From Granulicella sapmiensis (lineage in GTDB: Bacteria; Acidobacteriota; Terriglobia; Terriglobales; Acidobacteriaceae), in contig JAMFSR010000009.1 of assembly GCA_026225395.1 (NCBI GenBank), forward strand, positions 1 to 64,000: 64,000 nucleotides of DNA, written 5' to 3'. The notes under the pieces were generated by a model. It had not been told where the DNA came from, did no database searches, and was given only the letters and a program-made list of their open reading frames with translations. Positions 33,445 through 43,294 of this stretch are shown here, in pieces; positions within the stretch are counted from its first letter, which is position 1, and each line of letters opens with the position of its first letter. A program made the translations under genes and the position numbers.

Positions 33445-36400
33445 TTGATCAGGCCGTCGATTTTGGGGCAACTGCAAGCTCTCGCAGATGAGCACCCGGA
33501 CAAGCTTCTGTATTCCTACCTCGACGTGGATGGGGATCCGATCGAAAGCTACACCTATGCTTCGTTCCTACTCCGTGCGGGGGCTATCGCCGAGCGTTTG
33601 CTGAACGGCGGTAGTTTCGCCGCCGGCGACAGGCTACTGCTTGCCTATCCTCCGGGTCTGGAGATGATCTGCGCATTTTTCGGCTGCGTGCGGGCGGGAT
33701 TGATCCCAGTGCCGGTGTACCCACCCAGCTCGCGGGGCTTCCAGAGCGCGCTGTATAAGATGGTGCATATCGCGAAGGACTGCCAGGCGGCGGGCGTGCT
33801 GACGAGCCTGGACTATCATGCCTCGCTGAAGACGAACCTCGCGAGAAGCGGCGTTTCGACGTCCGGCGTGGACGTGGATTACATCTCCGGCCTGCCATGG
33901 ATCGCGACCGAAGACTTCGTGGAGACAACAGGCGGCTTACCGCCGATTGTCCCTTCGGAGATACTCTTCCTGCAGTACACCTCGGGTTCTACGATGGAGC
34001 CGAAGGGCGTGATTGTGTCGCATGACAATATCCTGGACACGTGTGCGCTGGTGATTGAGAACGATGCGCCGATTGTGGTTTCGTGGCTGCCGCAATATCA
34101 CGATATGGGATTGATCGGGTGCTATCTGTATCCCGCACTGCGGGGTGGCACAACATATGGCTTTTCCCCTACGGACTTTATCCAGCGGCCAGTGTTGTGG
34201 TTCGAGACGATCTCCAAGTACCGCGCTACTTCCACCGCCGCACCCAACTTTGCTTACGATTATTGCCTGCGCACCGGCAGGCTTCCTAAGGAGACGCTGG
34301 AGGCCTGCGATCTGAGTTCGCTGCTGGTACTGATGTGCGCGGCGGAACCTGTCAAGCCGGATACGTACACGCGATTCCTGGAAGCCTTTCAAGCGTATGG
34401 GCTGAAGTCCGAGAGCTTTTATGTCGCCTATGGCCTGGCGGAGAATACGCTTGCCGTTACACTGCATGGGCGGAACATTGTCTCGGTCAACAAGCGCGCA
34501 CTTACGCTCGGCAAGGCGCGCATGACGACCGAGGTTTCCGAGATCGACAGCGCGAAGCAGATTGTCAGTTGCGGCGTGCCGCTTGATGGTCTCGATCTGA
34601 AGATTGTCGATCCGGAAGGGCATTTTGCGCTGGAGCCGGGCCGCGTGGGCGAGATATGGCTGGCAGGCAAAGGGAAGTGCAAGGGATATTGGAACAATCC
34701 TGCGTTGACGCTGAAGGAGTTTCGGGCGCGGCTTGTGGACGATCGGCCGTATGACGAGGGATACCTGCGGACCGGAGACCTTGGGTTTCTGCATGAAGGA
34801 GAGCTCTATGTCTGCGGCCGCATCAAGGACATGATCATTCTCCGCGGGCAGAACTACTACCCGCACGATATTGAGAATGTGGTGGAGAAGTCGTCCAGCC
34901 AGATCCGGCACAACTGCGTTGCCGCGTTCCAGATCCATGAAGACAACGAACCAGCATTGGCGATCGTCGCGGAAGTGAAGAACCCAAAGGTGCTCCCCGA
35001 CGCCAGGAAGATCGCGGCTGCCGTGCGCAACTACCTGAACGTTGAGGTTGCGGTCATTTCCCTCATCGCACCACGTGCCGTACCCAGAACCAGTTCGGGC
35101 AAGATCATGCGTCACAAGACCAAGCAGATGTGGATGGCAGGTGAGTTCACGGTGCTTTCCGACTTCTCGCGAGACGGTGAGGCCGGCGCAGCGCAGACCC
35201 CTGTCGACATGCACTCGCCTTTTGCGGAGTTGAAGGCACGCTACAATCTGACGGGTCAGGAAGCGTACAACCTGGTGGAAGCCGGACTGGATTCCCTGGA
35301 TCTCGTTGGGTTCATGCACGAGTTGAAGGAGCTGCTGAAGGATAAGGGCGCCGAACTTCTCGCGCGGCAGGTCGACATTGGTCTGGTTCAGCGCGTCAGT
35401 GTGGCCGAGCTGTTCGGTCTGGCTGATCAACTCGAAAGCGCCCCAGAAGAGGCACTCCTTCATCTGCGCACATTCCTCGCCGCTTTTCGCGAAGAGCAGA
35501 ACGCACTGGAGATGCAGATGATGCGGGAAGATACCGCGCTTCTGTTCGATCCGCCTACGCCTTCGCCGGTACCGAAGATACCGTCGCCTCGCCAGATACT
35601 ACTTACCGGCGGAACGGGCTTCATTGGGCCGTTCCTGATGAAGAGTCTGCTGGAGCAGACAGACGCGAAGATATATGTGCTCGTCCGCGCGTCCGATGAA
35701 ACCCAAGGTAAGCAGCGCCTGACGGCCGCAATGCATTCCATGGGACCGGTTGCAGACGATCTAATGGAGATGTTCGAGGCTCGCGTTATCCCTGTCTGCG
35801 GTGACCTGGGACAGAAAGGTCTCGGCCTTATGCAGGAGACGTGGGAGTTCCTTACGACTGAGATCGACACCGTCTTCCATAACGGCGCAACCGTGAACTA
35901 CCTATTCAACTACGACATGATGCGCGACGCCAACGTGCTGGGAACGAACGAAATTCTGCGGCTTGCTTTTGAAGGCCGATCGAAAGAGTTCAACTACGTT
36001 TCGACGACGTTTATCTTCGGCTGGGCCGTGAAATCCGTTCTCTATGAAACCGATTCGAACGCGAACATGGAGTTGCTCGACTTCGGTTACAGCCAGACGA
36101 AATGGGTTGCGGAACGAGTGGTCTTCGATGCGCAGCGCCGGGGCCTTTCGGTTCGCGTCTTCCGGCCGGCTCTCGTTAGTCCTTCGGTAGACGGCGGGGG
36201 GAATAACTTCGATATTGCCGTTCGCCTTGTGGCCTTCATGGTCAATCATGGTATCGGTGTGGACACGCTGAACCAGGTCAGCTTTGTCCCTGCTGACATT
36301 ATGGCGAACAACATCGTTGCGATATCCACCAGCCCGGGAACGGCAAATCAGACGTTTCATGTGGTGCGGGACGACTACTCGAACATGACCGACATCACGC

Positions 36401-36762
36401 GTCTGATCACGGAATTGACAGGGCGGCAGTTTGAAGCCTTCACCCTGCCCGAATTCGTTCCTGAGCTTATCCGCCGGTGCCGCAAGGAAGATCTTCTTTT
36501 CCCACTGCTGGATTTCCTGGTGGGTTCCGTCGACAACATTTCGTCGATGGAGTTCAAGCGCTATGACAGCTCGACCTACCAGGCGGCGCGGGATGCCTCC
36601 GCCTGGGGAAGGCCGGACCCTTCGCTGGAGGACACGGTGAACGGCATTCTGAAGTTCATGAACCGTAAGGGCATCATCTCCGTTACGGTTCGCCAGGATG
36701 TTGAGGAAGCGAAGAGTGGAGCGCTGGTTGATTCCAACGCGGTCTTCATTACTGCTTCTTGA
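33445..36762 (+). CDS. FAAL-ACP-thioester reductase fusion (fatty acyl-AMP ligase, carrier, terminal reductase)
   Basis: This 1105-residue multidomain enzyme begins with a fatty acyl-AMP ligase (residues 1-~580): YTSGSTMEPKGVIVSH is the AMP-binding loop, SWLPQYHDMGLIG and YLRTGDLGF are FAAL signatures, and TSSGKIMRHK holds the late Lys. A carrier domain follows with attachment Ser617 (EAGLDSLDLVG). A thioester reductase follows with NADPH site GGTGFIG (722-728) and YSQTK (Tyr882, Lys886). It would activate a free fatty acid, load it on its own carrier and release an aldehyde or alcohol. The start is TTG with GGAGGA 7 nt upstream. Neighbouring desaturase, P450 and MMPL genes suggest further tailoring and export. 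The 3' end overlaps the convergent gene by 14 bp. Confidence 0.93.
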   Translation: MIRPSILGQLQALADEHPDKLLYSYLDVDGDPIESYTYASFLLRAGAIAERLLNGGSFAAGDRLLLAYPPGLEMICAFFGCVRAGLIPVPVYPPSSRGFQSALYKMVHIAKDCQAAGVLTSLDYHASLKTNLARSGVSTSGVDVDYISGLPWIATEDFVETTGGLPPIVPSEILFLQYTSGSTMEPKGVIVSHDNILDTCALVIENDAPIVVSWLPQYHDMGLIGCYLYPALRGGTTYGFSPTDFIQRPVLWFETISKYRATSTAAPNFAYDYCLRTGRLPKETLEACDLSSLLVLMCAAEPVKPDTYTRFLEAFQAYGLKSESFYVAYGLAENTLAVTLHGRNIVSVNKRALTLGKARMTTEVSEIDSAKQIVSCGVPLDGLDLKIVDPEGHFALEPGRVGEIWLAGKGKCKGYWNNPALTLKEFRARLVDDRPYDEGYLRTGDLGFLHEGELYVCGRIKDMIILRGQNYYPHDIENVVEKSSSQIRHNCVAAFQIHEDNEPALAIVAEVKNPKVLPDARKIAAAVRNYLNVEVAVISLIAPRAVPRTSSGKIMRHKTKQMWMAGEFTVLSDFSRDGEAGAAQTPVDMHSPFAELKARYNLTGQEAYNLVEAGLDSLDLVGFMHELKELLKDKGAELLARQVDIGLVQRVSVAELFGLADQLESAPEEALLHLRTFLAAFREEQNALEMQMMREDTALLFDPPTPSPVPKIPSPRQILLTGGTGFIGPFLMKSLLEQTDAKIYVLVRASDETQGKQRLTAAMHSMGPVADDLMEMFEARVIPVCGDLGQKGLGLMQETWEFLTTEIDTVFHNGATVNYLFNYDMMRDANVLGTNEILRLAFEGRSKEFNYVSTTFIFGWAVKSVLYETDSNANMELLDFGYSQTKWVAERVVFDAQRRGLSVRVFRPALVSPSVDGGGNNFDIAVRLVAFMVNHGIGVDTLNQVSFVPADIMANNIVAISTSPGTANQTFHVVRDDYSNMTDITRLITELTGRQFEAFTLPEFVPELIRRCRKEDLLFPLLDFLVGSVDNISSMEFKRYDSSTYQAARDASAWGRPDPSLEDTVNGILKFMNRKGIISVTVRQDVEEAKSGALVDSNAVFITAS

Positions 36763-37543
36763 AGGTGAGTTTTTCGGTGAGGTGCTGGCCGGTTTCGAGG
36801 GTTGCGGTGGTGGAGAGCGTCATCTGCTGACCGTCGGCGGAGACCTGCCAGCGTTCCTTCTGGGTGACCTGGCTGTCGCGGCGGAAGGTAGCCTCGACGG
36901 TGTGTGGGTCGGGGAGCGCGACTGTTACGGTGTCGTTGCGCGAGTTGGTAACGTTATAGGGCTTGCCGTCGAAGCGCGCGGTGTAGCTGTAGTCGCCCAG
37001 AAAGCGCGTGCCGCCGCTGCCATCGGCTTCGATCTTGAGCGGCGAGGCCTGACGCATGCGGGTCTTGCCCAGATCTTGTGTCCAGTCACCAGCGAATGGA
37101 TCTTTGGGGTCCTTTGTTCCGCCGGTGCGCGTCCAGACGGTGATCTGCGATGGATGGCCGGCGGAGACGGTGGTGCTCGTCAACTCCGTTCCGGTGTTCG
37201 AGAGCTTTTCCCGAACTGTGGCGACGAGAGCTCCGTCCTTCATCTCGCGCACCTCGGCCTGGTGCTTGTCGATGCGGTGCAGCTGGATCTGGTTGAAGCC
37301 GAGGTTCCCGGGAGCGGGCGCCTGGTGACCGTTTGTGGCCGCGGTGAAATCGAGGTGCGTTTCCCCGGACATGACGACGTGTGTTCCATTCTCCACGGGC
37401 GTGATGGAAAGGCGATTGGCCAAGTCCATGCTGGATTGCGCGGAGACGAGTGTCCACGAGCCAATGCGAGGGTCCGCTCCTCCAGACTGGAAGGCGAAAA
37501 ACAGTGCGAGGATCAAAAAAGTACGAATGGCGTCTCCTAACAC
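36749..37543 (-). CDS. Unknown exported protein (lipocalin-like?)
   Basis: About 260 residues with N-terminal export signal RTFLILALFFAFQSGGA followed by DPRIGSWTLVSAQSSMDLANR. The rest is beta-rich (GTHVVMSGETHLDF, then GSGGTRFLGDYSYTARFDGK), suggesting a small beta barrel, possibly lipid binding. I do not recognise a family. The start is unclear: GTG 37543 is the only usual start near the signal, but TAGGAG lies 5 nt before an ATT at 37528, and translation from there would give a compact signal peptide. It sits between the FAAL fusion and the MMPL exporter but on the opposite strand. Confidence 0.65.
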   Translation of the reverse strand: MLGDAIRTFLILALFFAFQSGGADPRIGSWTLVSAQSSMDLANRLSITPVENGTHVVMSGETHLDFTAATNGHQAPAPGNLGFNQIQLHRIDKHQAEVREMKDGALVATVREKLSNTGTELTSTTVSAGHPSQITVWTRTGGTKDPKDPFAGDWTQDLGKTRMRQASPLKIEADGSGGTRFLGDYSYTARFDGKPYNVTNSRNDTVTVALPDPHTVEATFRRDSQVTQKERWQVSADGQQMTLSTTATLETGQHLTEKLTFKKQ

Positions 37544-37730
37544 GACATAGTATGTGGCACTCAGGCTCAATGCCCGGTAACTCTCCACGAGTGTAGTACT
37601 CGCCTGTAGGATGCGGAACGGCACAAGCGCGTCCGAACGCCCTTCTTCTGGAAGACGCGTTCACACAAGGTTCACCCTTACGTGCTATGCAGCAGCCATC
37701 CTCTGCATCTATGAAAGGATGAGTGCTATG

Positions 37731-39944
37731 TTTTCTCGCCGATTTATAGTGGCCGGGATCGTCCTCGCAGCAGCTCTTGCGCTGCTCCCGTTTTCTTTTC
37801 ACGCGGAACGCTCGCTCGAAACCGCGACCCGCGTCGAAGGCAGTCAGGCGGAAACTGTTCGCGATGAGCTGATGGATCGCTTTCGATCCCCATTCGTTGA
37901 CCAGGTGGTCCTCATAGTTGAGGGCCTTCCGCCCGCGACTTCTGATGAAGGCGCGCAGGCCCTGGGGACGATCGTTGCCGCGGTGAAAGACCAAACCGGC
38001 GTGTCCGGTGTGGTTTCCTATCTTGATCTGCGCGATCCCGTCTTCCTTGGTCGTGGTGGCGGAACGTACATTCTCATCGGCCTGGCTTCGGCGGATGTTC
38101 CGGTGGAGTCGCTGGTTCCCGGATTGCACCAACTGGCAACCTCGCTTGCTGGACAACTCAAAGGCCGCTACCCCGCAGTCAAGCTCGAACTGACTGGCGA
38201 AATCCCGCTGAACTTCGATATTCGCAAGGCGAGTGCCGACGATGTCCAACGTGGCGAGAGTCTGGTGATCCCAGCGACTCTCGCATTGCTGCTGGTAGCT
38301 TTCGGCAGCCTCATCGCGGCACTGATTCCGTTAGCCGTCGGCCAGCTTGCTATCGCAACCACTCTTGCGATCACGGGATTCCTGGCCCATCGATGGCATC
38401 TGTCAATTCTGGTGCAGAACCTGGCGACCATGCTCGGGCTGGGGTTAGGAATCGATTACGGTTTGCTCATGGTCAGCCGGTTTCGGGAGGCCATCTCCAC
38501 TGGACTCAGTGCATCCGAGGCGTCGGTCATAGCCGCGCGTCAGGCCGGGCGTACGCTGCTGATTTCGGCCTCTACCGTCGGCATCGGTTTTCTCGCGCTC
38601 CTGACAGTGCCGATCAGCGAAATCCGCTCGATTGGGATCGCCGGTTTCCTCGTTGCAGGGTTGAGCGTGCTGCTTACCAACACGATCGTTCCAGCGGTGC
38701 TGGCACTGCTCGGTCCGCGGATCGATCTTGGGCGACTGCCCTTCGCGCCGAAGCTTGATGCGCATCGCGCCGAACGAACGGGTGTTCGCTGGCGGAGATG
38801 GGGAAAGGTCATCGTTGCACATCCCTGGCTTGCGCTCGTGCTGGCAGGTGCTCCGTTGCTGCTGCTGGCGCTGCAAGCGCGGCATCTCGACACCAGCGTT
38901 CCGCGAGGGGATTGGTTGCCGCAGACCGCGGAATCCGTGCAAGGGCTCCATGCTTTAGAGCGGATGGATCGGGGCGGCATTGTGGAATCACTGCGTATCA
39001 TCGTCGAACTGCCGAAGGACTCCATCGCGCAGACCGACGAAGGCTGGAGCGCAGTGGATGGCCTCACCAAGCGGCTTGCGAGCGATCCACGCAGCGACCG
39101 TGTCATTTCGATTACAACCATTGCCGAAAGTAACCGGTCGGCCCTGCCAGAGCTCTCGAGGGAGACGCGCCGCACGCTTCTGAGCAGCGATGGCCGAGCC
39201 GCATTGATTCAAGTGCTGCCCAAAGGTTCCGTGTCGCTGCGCGATCAGGTTGACTGGGTGCGGGAGCTTCGAAAAACGGGCGCCCCTGCTCTTACAGGTG
39301 TGCCTGGAGCGACGCTGCTCGTAGGTGGTATCCCGGCTCTCAACGCAGATTACGAAACAATCGTCCGAGATCGCTTCCCGTTTGTCATGAGTCTGGTCGT
39401 CGGCGGAACGTTCCTGGCGCTTGTCTGCGGATTCCGATCGATCGTCGTCGCGATAAAAGCCATTGCGCTCAATCTCTTTTCGGTCGCTGCTTCCTTCGGC
39501 GCACTCGTTCTCGTTTTTCAGGACGGCCACGGCAGCAGGTTCTTCGGTGTGCCCGGGGGAACAGGCAGCATTTTTCCACTCGTGCCGATCGTCACTTTTG
39601 CCATTGTCTTCGGATTGAGTATGGACTACGAAGTGTTTCTCGTCGCGCGTGTACTTGAAGCCAGACGGAGCGGCCTGAGTGAACTCGAGGCAATCCCGGA
39701 GGGCATGGCGCGAACCGCAGGCCTGATTACAAGCGCTGCCGCGATCATGATCGTCGTCTTTGCGGCCTTCACCTTTGGAGGCTTCCTGGTGGTAAAAATG
39801 ATCGGGTTCACCCTGGCCGTTGCTGTTTTGATTGACGCTACCGTTGTTCGCATCATCATCGGACCGGCGCTTCTTCGTCTTGCGGGCGATTGGAATTGGT
39901 GGCCAGGCGGTCTTGGTCGATCAAAGGGCTTAATTCAGTCGTGA
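37731..39944 (+). CDS. MMPL-family RND exporter
   Basis: About 737 residues in two similar halves, each an extracytoplasmic domain plus about five or six membrane helices. The MMPL motifs are [15 protein letters not shown] in the first half and [17 protein letters not shown] in the second, both with the conserved Asp-Tyr for proton use. Family members move lipids or hydrophobic molecules out of the inner membrane. Its place beside the FAAL fusion, desaturase and P450 suggests export of their product (inference). The start at 37731 is preceded by AAAGGA with 8 nt spacing; ATG 37722 is too close to that site. The end overlaps the convergent CoA-transferase gene by 10 bp. Confidence 0.92.
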   Translation, partial: FSRRFIVAGIVLAAALALLPFSFHAERSLETATRVEGSQAETVRDELMDRFRSPFVDQVVLIVEGLPPATSDEGAQALGTIVAAVKDQTGVSGVVSYLDLRDPVFLGRGGGTYILIGLASADVPVESLVPGLHQLATSLAGQLKGRYPAVKLELTGEIPLNFDIRKASADDVQRGESLVIPATLALLLVAFGSLIAALIPLAVGQLAIATTLAITGFLAHRWHLSILVQNLATMLGLGLGIDYGLLMVSRFREAISTGLSASEASVIAARQAGRTLLISASTVGIGFLALLTVPISEIRSIGIAGFLVAGLSVLLTNTIVPAVLALLGPRIDLGRLPFAPKLDAHRAERTGVRWRRWGKVIVAHPWLALVLAGAPLLLLALQARHLDTSVPRGDWLPQTAESVQGLHALERMDRGGIVESLRIIVELPKDSIAQTDEGWSAVDGLTKRLASDPRSDRVISITTIAESNRSALPELSRETRRTLLSSDGRAALIQVLPKGSVSLRDQVDWVRELRKTGAPALTGVPGATLLVGGIPALNADYETIVRDRFPFVMSLVVGGTFLALVCGFRSIVVAIKAIALNLFSVAASFGALVLVFQDGHGSRFFGVPGGTGSIFPLVPIVTFAIVFGLSMDYEVFLVARVLEARRSGLSELEAIPEGMARTAGLITSAAAIMIVVFAAFTFGGFLVVKMIGFTLAVAVLIDATVVRIIIGPALLRLAGDWNWWPGGLGRSKGLIQS

Positions 39945-40597
39945 GCGCGGACAACAACTTTCTCCAACTCGAAGCGTACTGGCGCTAATGTGCGTTCGAT
40001 GACTTGCTGCTCTGTGACTCCGGGCGCCAACTCGCGTACGACAAAGCCTTCACTCGTAACATCCAGCACCGCAAGATCGGTGATCACTCGCTTCACCACA
40101 TCTTTTCCTGTGAGTGGCAGCGTGCAAGCACGGAGCAACTTGGGTTCCCCGTTTTGTGCGGTGTGCTCCATCATCACCAACACTCGGTTCACGCCAGCGA
40201 CGAGATCCATTGCGCCGCCCATACCTTTCACGCGCTTGCCGGGGATCATCCAGTTGGCGAGATCGCCACGCTCCGAAACCTCCATCGCACCAAGAATGGC
40301 CAGGTCGATGTGGCCACCGCGAATCATCGCGAAAGAATCAGCGCTTGAGAAGAACGATGCGCCTGGAGCGAACGTCACGGTTTCCTTGCCGGCATTGATG
40401 AGGTCTGCATCGACTTCACTTTCGAGCGGAAACGGTCCCATACCCAACAAGCCATTCTCCGACTGCAGCACAACCGTGATGCCGGCAGGGATGTAGTTTG
40501 CGACCAGCGTAGGCATGCCAATGCCTAGGTTGACGTAGAAGCCATCGCGTAACTCGCGTGCGGCGCGCGCTGCCATTTCATTCCTTGTCCAGGGCAT
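39935..40597 (-). CDS. scoB: 3-oxoacid CoA-transferase subunit B
   Basis: This 220-residue protein opens with [15 protein letters not shown] and has the catalytic Glu47 in [12 protein letters not shown], which carries CoA as a thioester during transfer. [15 protein letters not shown] and [19 protein letters not shown] are family motifs. With the A subunit directly upstream (3-bp gap) it transfers CoA between succinate and acetoacetate or similar oxoacids. It is cytosolic. The link to the lipid genes is positional only. Confidence 0.95.
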   Translation of the reverse strand: MPWTRNEMAARAARELRDGFYVNLGIGMPTLVANYIPAGITVVLQSENGLLGMGPFPLESEVDADLINAGKETVTFAPGASFFSSADSFAMIRGGHIDLAILGAMEVSERGDLANWMIPGKRVKGMGGAMDLVAGVNRVLVMMEHTAQNGEPKLLRACTLPLTGKDVVKRVITDLAVLDVTSEGFVVRELAPGVTEQQVIERTLAPVRFELEKVVVRAHD

Positions 40598-40600
40598 GTC

Positions 40601-41299
40601 TTACTCCTTCCGGGTGGTTCTACGCTCGATACGGCGCTCCGGCGTGGGGTTGTGGACGACGCGATCCACGTAGATGCCGGGGGTGTGGATCGCATCAGGA
40701 TCGAGTTCGCCGGGCTCGACGATGATCTCCGCTTCCGCGACGGTGATGCGGCCGCATGTAGCGGCAACCGGATTGAAGTTGCGTGCGGTCCGGCGATAGA
40801 TCAGGTTTCCGTGCGTATCCGCCTTCCAGGCCTTGACTAGTGCAAGGTCGGCCCGAATACCGCGCTCCAAAATATATTCTTCTCCATCGAACGTCGCGGT
40901 CGGTTTGTCTTCGGCAACGACGGTACCCACGCCTGTGCGAGTGTAGAAGCCAGGGATGCCGGCGCCTCCCGCCCGCATTCGCTCGGCCAGTGTCCCTTGC
41001 GGCGAGAACTCGACCTCCAGTTCGCCATGGAGGAACTGCCGCTCAAACTCGGCGTTCTCGCCTACATAGCTTGCGATCATCTTGCGGATCTGCCTGGTTT
41101 CTAACAGCAGGCCGAGGCCCCACCCATCCACGCCGGCGTTATTGCTGGCAACGGTCAAATCGCGTACGCCGCTGTCACGAAGCGTCTCAAGCAGCTTCTC
41201 CGGAATGCCGCAGAGGCCGAAGCCGCCCACGGCTATGAGCATGCCGTCGCGCGCGATTCCGTGAAGCGCTTCTTCTGCAGATCCGAGGAGTTTGTTCAT
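40601..41299 (-). CDS. scoA: 3-oxoacid CoA-transferase subunit A
   Basis: This 232-residue protein starts MNKLLGSAEEALHGIARDG with the CoA-binding motif IAVGGFGLCGIPEKLL and later TRTGVGTVVAEDKPT. It forms a heterodimer or tetramer with the B subunit. The start at 41299 follows AAAGGACAC; the frame is open 19 residues further without support. A- and B-subunit genes are separated by three bases and co-transcribed. Confidence 0.95.
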   Translation of the reverse strand: MNKLLGSAEEALHGIARDGMLIAVGGFGLCGIPEKLLETLRDSGVRDLTVASNNAGVDGWGLGLLLETRQIRKMIASYVGENAEFERQFLHGELEVEFSPQGTLAERMRAGGAGIPGFYTRTGVGTVVAEDKPTATFDGEEYILERGIRADLALVKAWKADTHGNLIYRRTARNFNPVAATCGRITVAEAEIIVEPGELDPDAIHTPGIYVDRVVHNPTPERRIERRTTRKE

Positions 41300-41532
41300 G
41301 TGTCCTTTCTTCTTTGCTTCCCGCGCTGCCAAATCAAAAGTGATATCCGCCGCCACAGATCAGGACTTCGCCGGTGACGTAGTCGGAGAGCGGAGAACAG
41401 AAGAAGAGTACCGCACCCGCCGTACGGTACAAGAGAAAGCACGAGGCGCTTTCTCTGCTTGCCTCCGGGAGCGAGTGCCAGGATCCGAAATCACGTGGAG
41501 ATGTAAATCGCGCAATGAGGGCGCGGCGCCGC

Positions 41533-42942
41533 TTATCCCTGCGGGGTGCGGGTGATGCGCACGGCTATGGGCGTCACGCTGACGGGCACATCCTGGCGGG
41601 CCTGGATGCGTAGCAACACCTGCCAAGAGTCCGGGAAGCCGTGGGACCCGGCGGCGGTCCGCAATTGCTGGTAGACCGGCCACATGCGCTGCGGGTCGCT
41701 GAAGAACTCACCGACACCGGCGGTTCCGGCACTGGTGAGGCCAGCGAGTACGAGGACGCGGGCGCCGGACGGAGACTGCGTCATCCAGATCAGACCGTAA
41801 TCTTCGATTACGTCGTCGGTGTGCGAGCGCACATATTCCGTTTGTTCTCCGGGCAGCGGATGAGCGTTGTGGATCGAGTAATAGCCGATGGTGAAGTTGG
41901 CCGCGGAGAGCGTGTCCTGAACGAACTTGCTCTCGTGCGGCGCGCCGAGGATTATCAACTGATCCTGCCGGGCGGTTTCCCAGTTAAGGAAACGTTGTTC
42001 GGTGAGCTCGGCACTGCGGCCGGTCGCCTGTAGGGTGCGGGCAAGGCCGGCGGCTGCCTTGGCCTCACCAATGCCAGTGTAGTTCGTATAGTCCACGAAG
42101 AAGTGGTGATAGGGAAAGTCGGCCTGGTTGTCGTTAGCGCTCTTATTCAGTACTGCGGCCATATCCGCAGGAACGGGAATGTCCTTAGGACTGACGCCGA
42201 GCGCAGGCCCGGGACTGTTCAATCCCAGATACAGAAGCATATGTGGATTGGTCAGCGCGATCTCGGTTTTCCCCGGACCGTTCAACCCGATTGGACCGAG
42301 AAGATCGTTGTAAAAGGAGTAGGCACTGTTGGTTTGCGCACCCCGGTCGTGTACGCTGCGGAACCACCAGCCGAGGAGTACTGCCAATACCAATCCAAGG
42401 GGATACAGCAATCTCGGCAGAACGCGTGTTTTTGCCGGGAGCGGAGTTATCGCAGACGCGGAATGTTCAAGGTAGGCTGCGGGCGGAAGTTCGGCGTGAG
42501 GCAGGGCGCTGCTGGAGATTTGGACGGTGCCTGCGAGCGTGGACTCCGGTTGGCGTACCGTCGCGGCAATGAAGTCCGGAATGTAAGAGCCGAGCGGAAG
42601 CGAGATGCGCAGCGGCTGGACGGGGTGCCGGGAGTAGAACTGTGCCAACCGACGACGCACGTCATTGGCCGTGACGCGCACGATTGCGTCTGTGCTGGTG
42701 TCGTAGTCGCTGCGGCGGTGGAAGATGTCGACGCCGAGGAGCCGCTCTTTGAGGCTGGCGTTGTCCCCAGCCAGCGCGCGCTCTACCAGGTGCTGCAACA
42801 GTTCGGAAGCGCGGCGACTGGCTGAGAACTCATCGCTGGCCAGGATGATGTCGAGGTGCTCGCGTACCTGCGCATCGCCCGTGGTGACGGGTTCGTCTTC
42901 CGGCATTTCGATCTGTTCGCGCTGGTAAGGCTTCGTCAGCAT
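41533..42942 (-). CDS. Membrane-anchored protein with N-terminal wHTH-like domain
   Basis: This 469-residue protein has an N-terminal half (~25-125) with the pattern VREHLDIILASDEFSASRR, then LLGVDIFHRRSDYDTSTDAIVRV, and VRRRLAQFYS. This is common in Acidobacteria as the head of membrane-tethered regulators. One membrane segment follows (~172-192, LLYPLGLVLAVLLGWWF), then a ~270-residue extracytoplasmic part of unknown fold (HHFFVDYTNYTGIGEAKAAA ... QLIILGAPHES). It may sense outside conditions and act on DNA or a partner inside; this is inference. It faces away from the GH2 gene at 43295. Confidence 0.7.
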   Translation of the reverse strand: MLTKPYQREQIEMPEDEPVTTGDAQVREHLDIILASDEFSASRRASELLQHLVERALAGDNASLKERLLGVDIFHRRSDYDTSTDAIVRVTANDVRRRLAQFYSRHPVQPLRISLPLGSYIPDFIAATVRQPESTLAGTVQISSSALPHAELPPAAYLEHSASAITPLPAKTRVLPRLLYPLGLVLAVLLGWWFRSVHDRGAQTNSAYSFYNDLLGPIGLNGPGKTEIALTNPHMLLYLGLNSPGPALGVSPKDIPVPADMAAVLNKSANDNQADFPYHHFFVDYTNYTGIGEAKAAAGLARTLQATGRSAELTEQRFLNWETARQDQLIILGAPHESKFVQDTLSAANFTIGYYSIHNAHPLPGEQTEYVRSHTDDVIEDYGLIWMTQSPSGARVLVLAGLTSAGTAGVGEFFSDPQRMWPVYQQLRTAAGSHGFPDSWQVLLRIQARQDVPVSVTPIAVRITRTPQG

Positions 42943-43294
42943 GGTTCCAACTCACCCCAGAGTATAGACACGAGCATCACCTAACGTGGTTAACAGGCTG
43001 TTAGACGCGCGTCCTCTGGAACGACGGATCATTAGAGCACCGTTACAGTTTCTTCCTCAACTCAATCTTGAAAAGGATTCGCCCTTCTGGCTCTAATCCC
43101 CTGACTTCATGTGGCTTGGCTGCCTTACGGGTCTTGCTTTCCCATGGTCTCGGATCGCGGGAGACGGAGGTTCGATCGGTCGAACGCTGCGCGCGAACCG
43201 CTCTAACCTAGACGACATTGCTGGCGACCCCTACGCTGAGTTCGGTTTGGAGGAGCACTTGGGCGAGTCCTGTAACACATTGTTAATAAATAGG
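42943..43294. other. Non-coding divergent region
   Basis: This region lies between the membrane-anchored protein gene and the LamG-GH2 gene. The frame of the GH2 gene is open back to 43109, but that part has no signal peptide or family match. I see no LacI-type site and no clear promoter. Confidence 0.4.

Noticed and set aside
33937..35463. 508-residue open frame antisense to the FAAL gene
   Set aside because: It mirrors the strongly coding plus-strand FAAL domains, lacks a start site and resembles no family.
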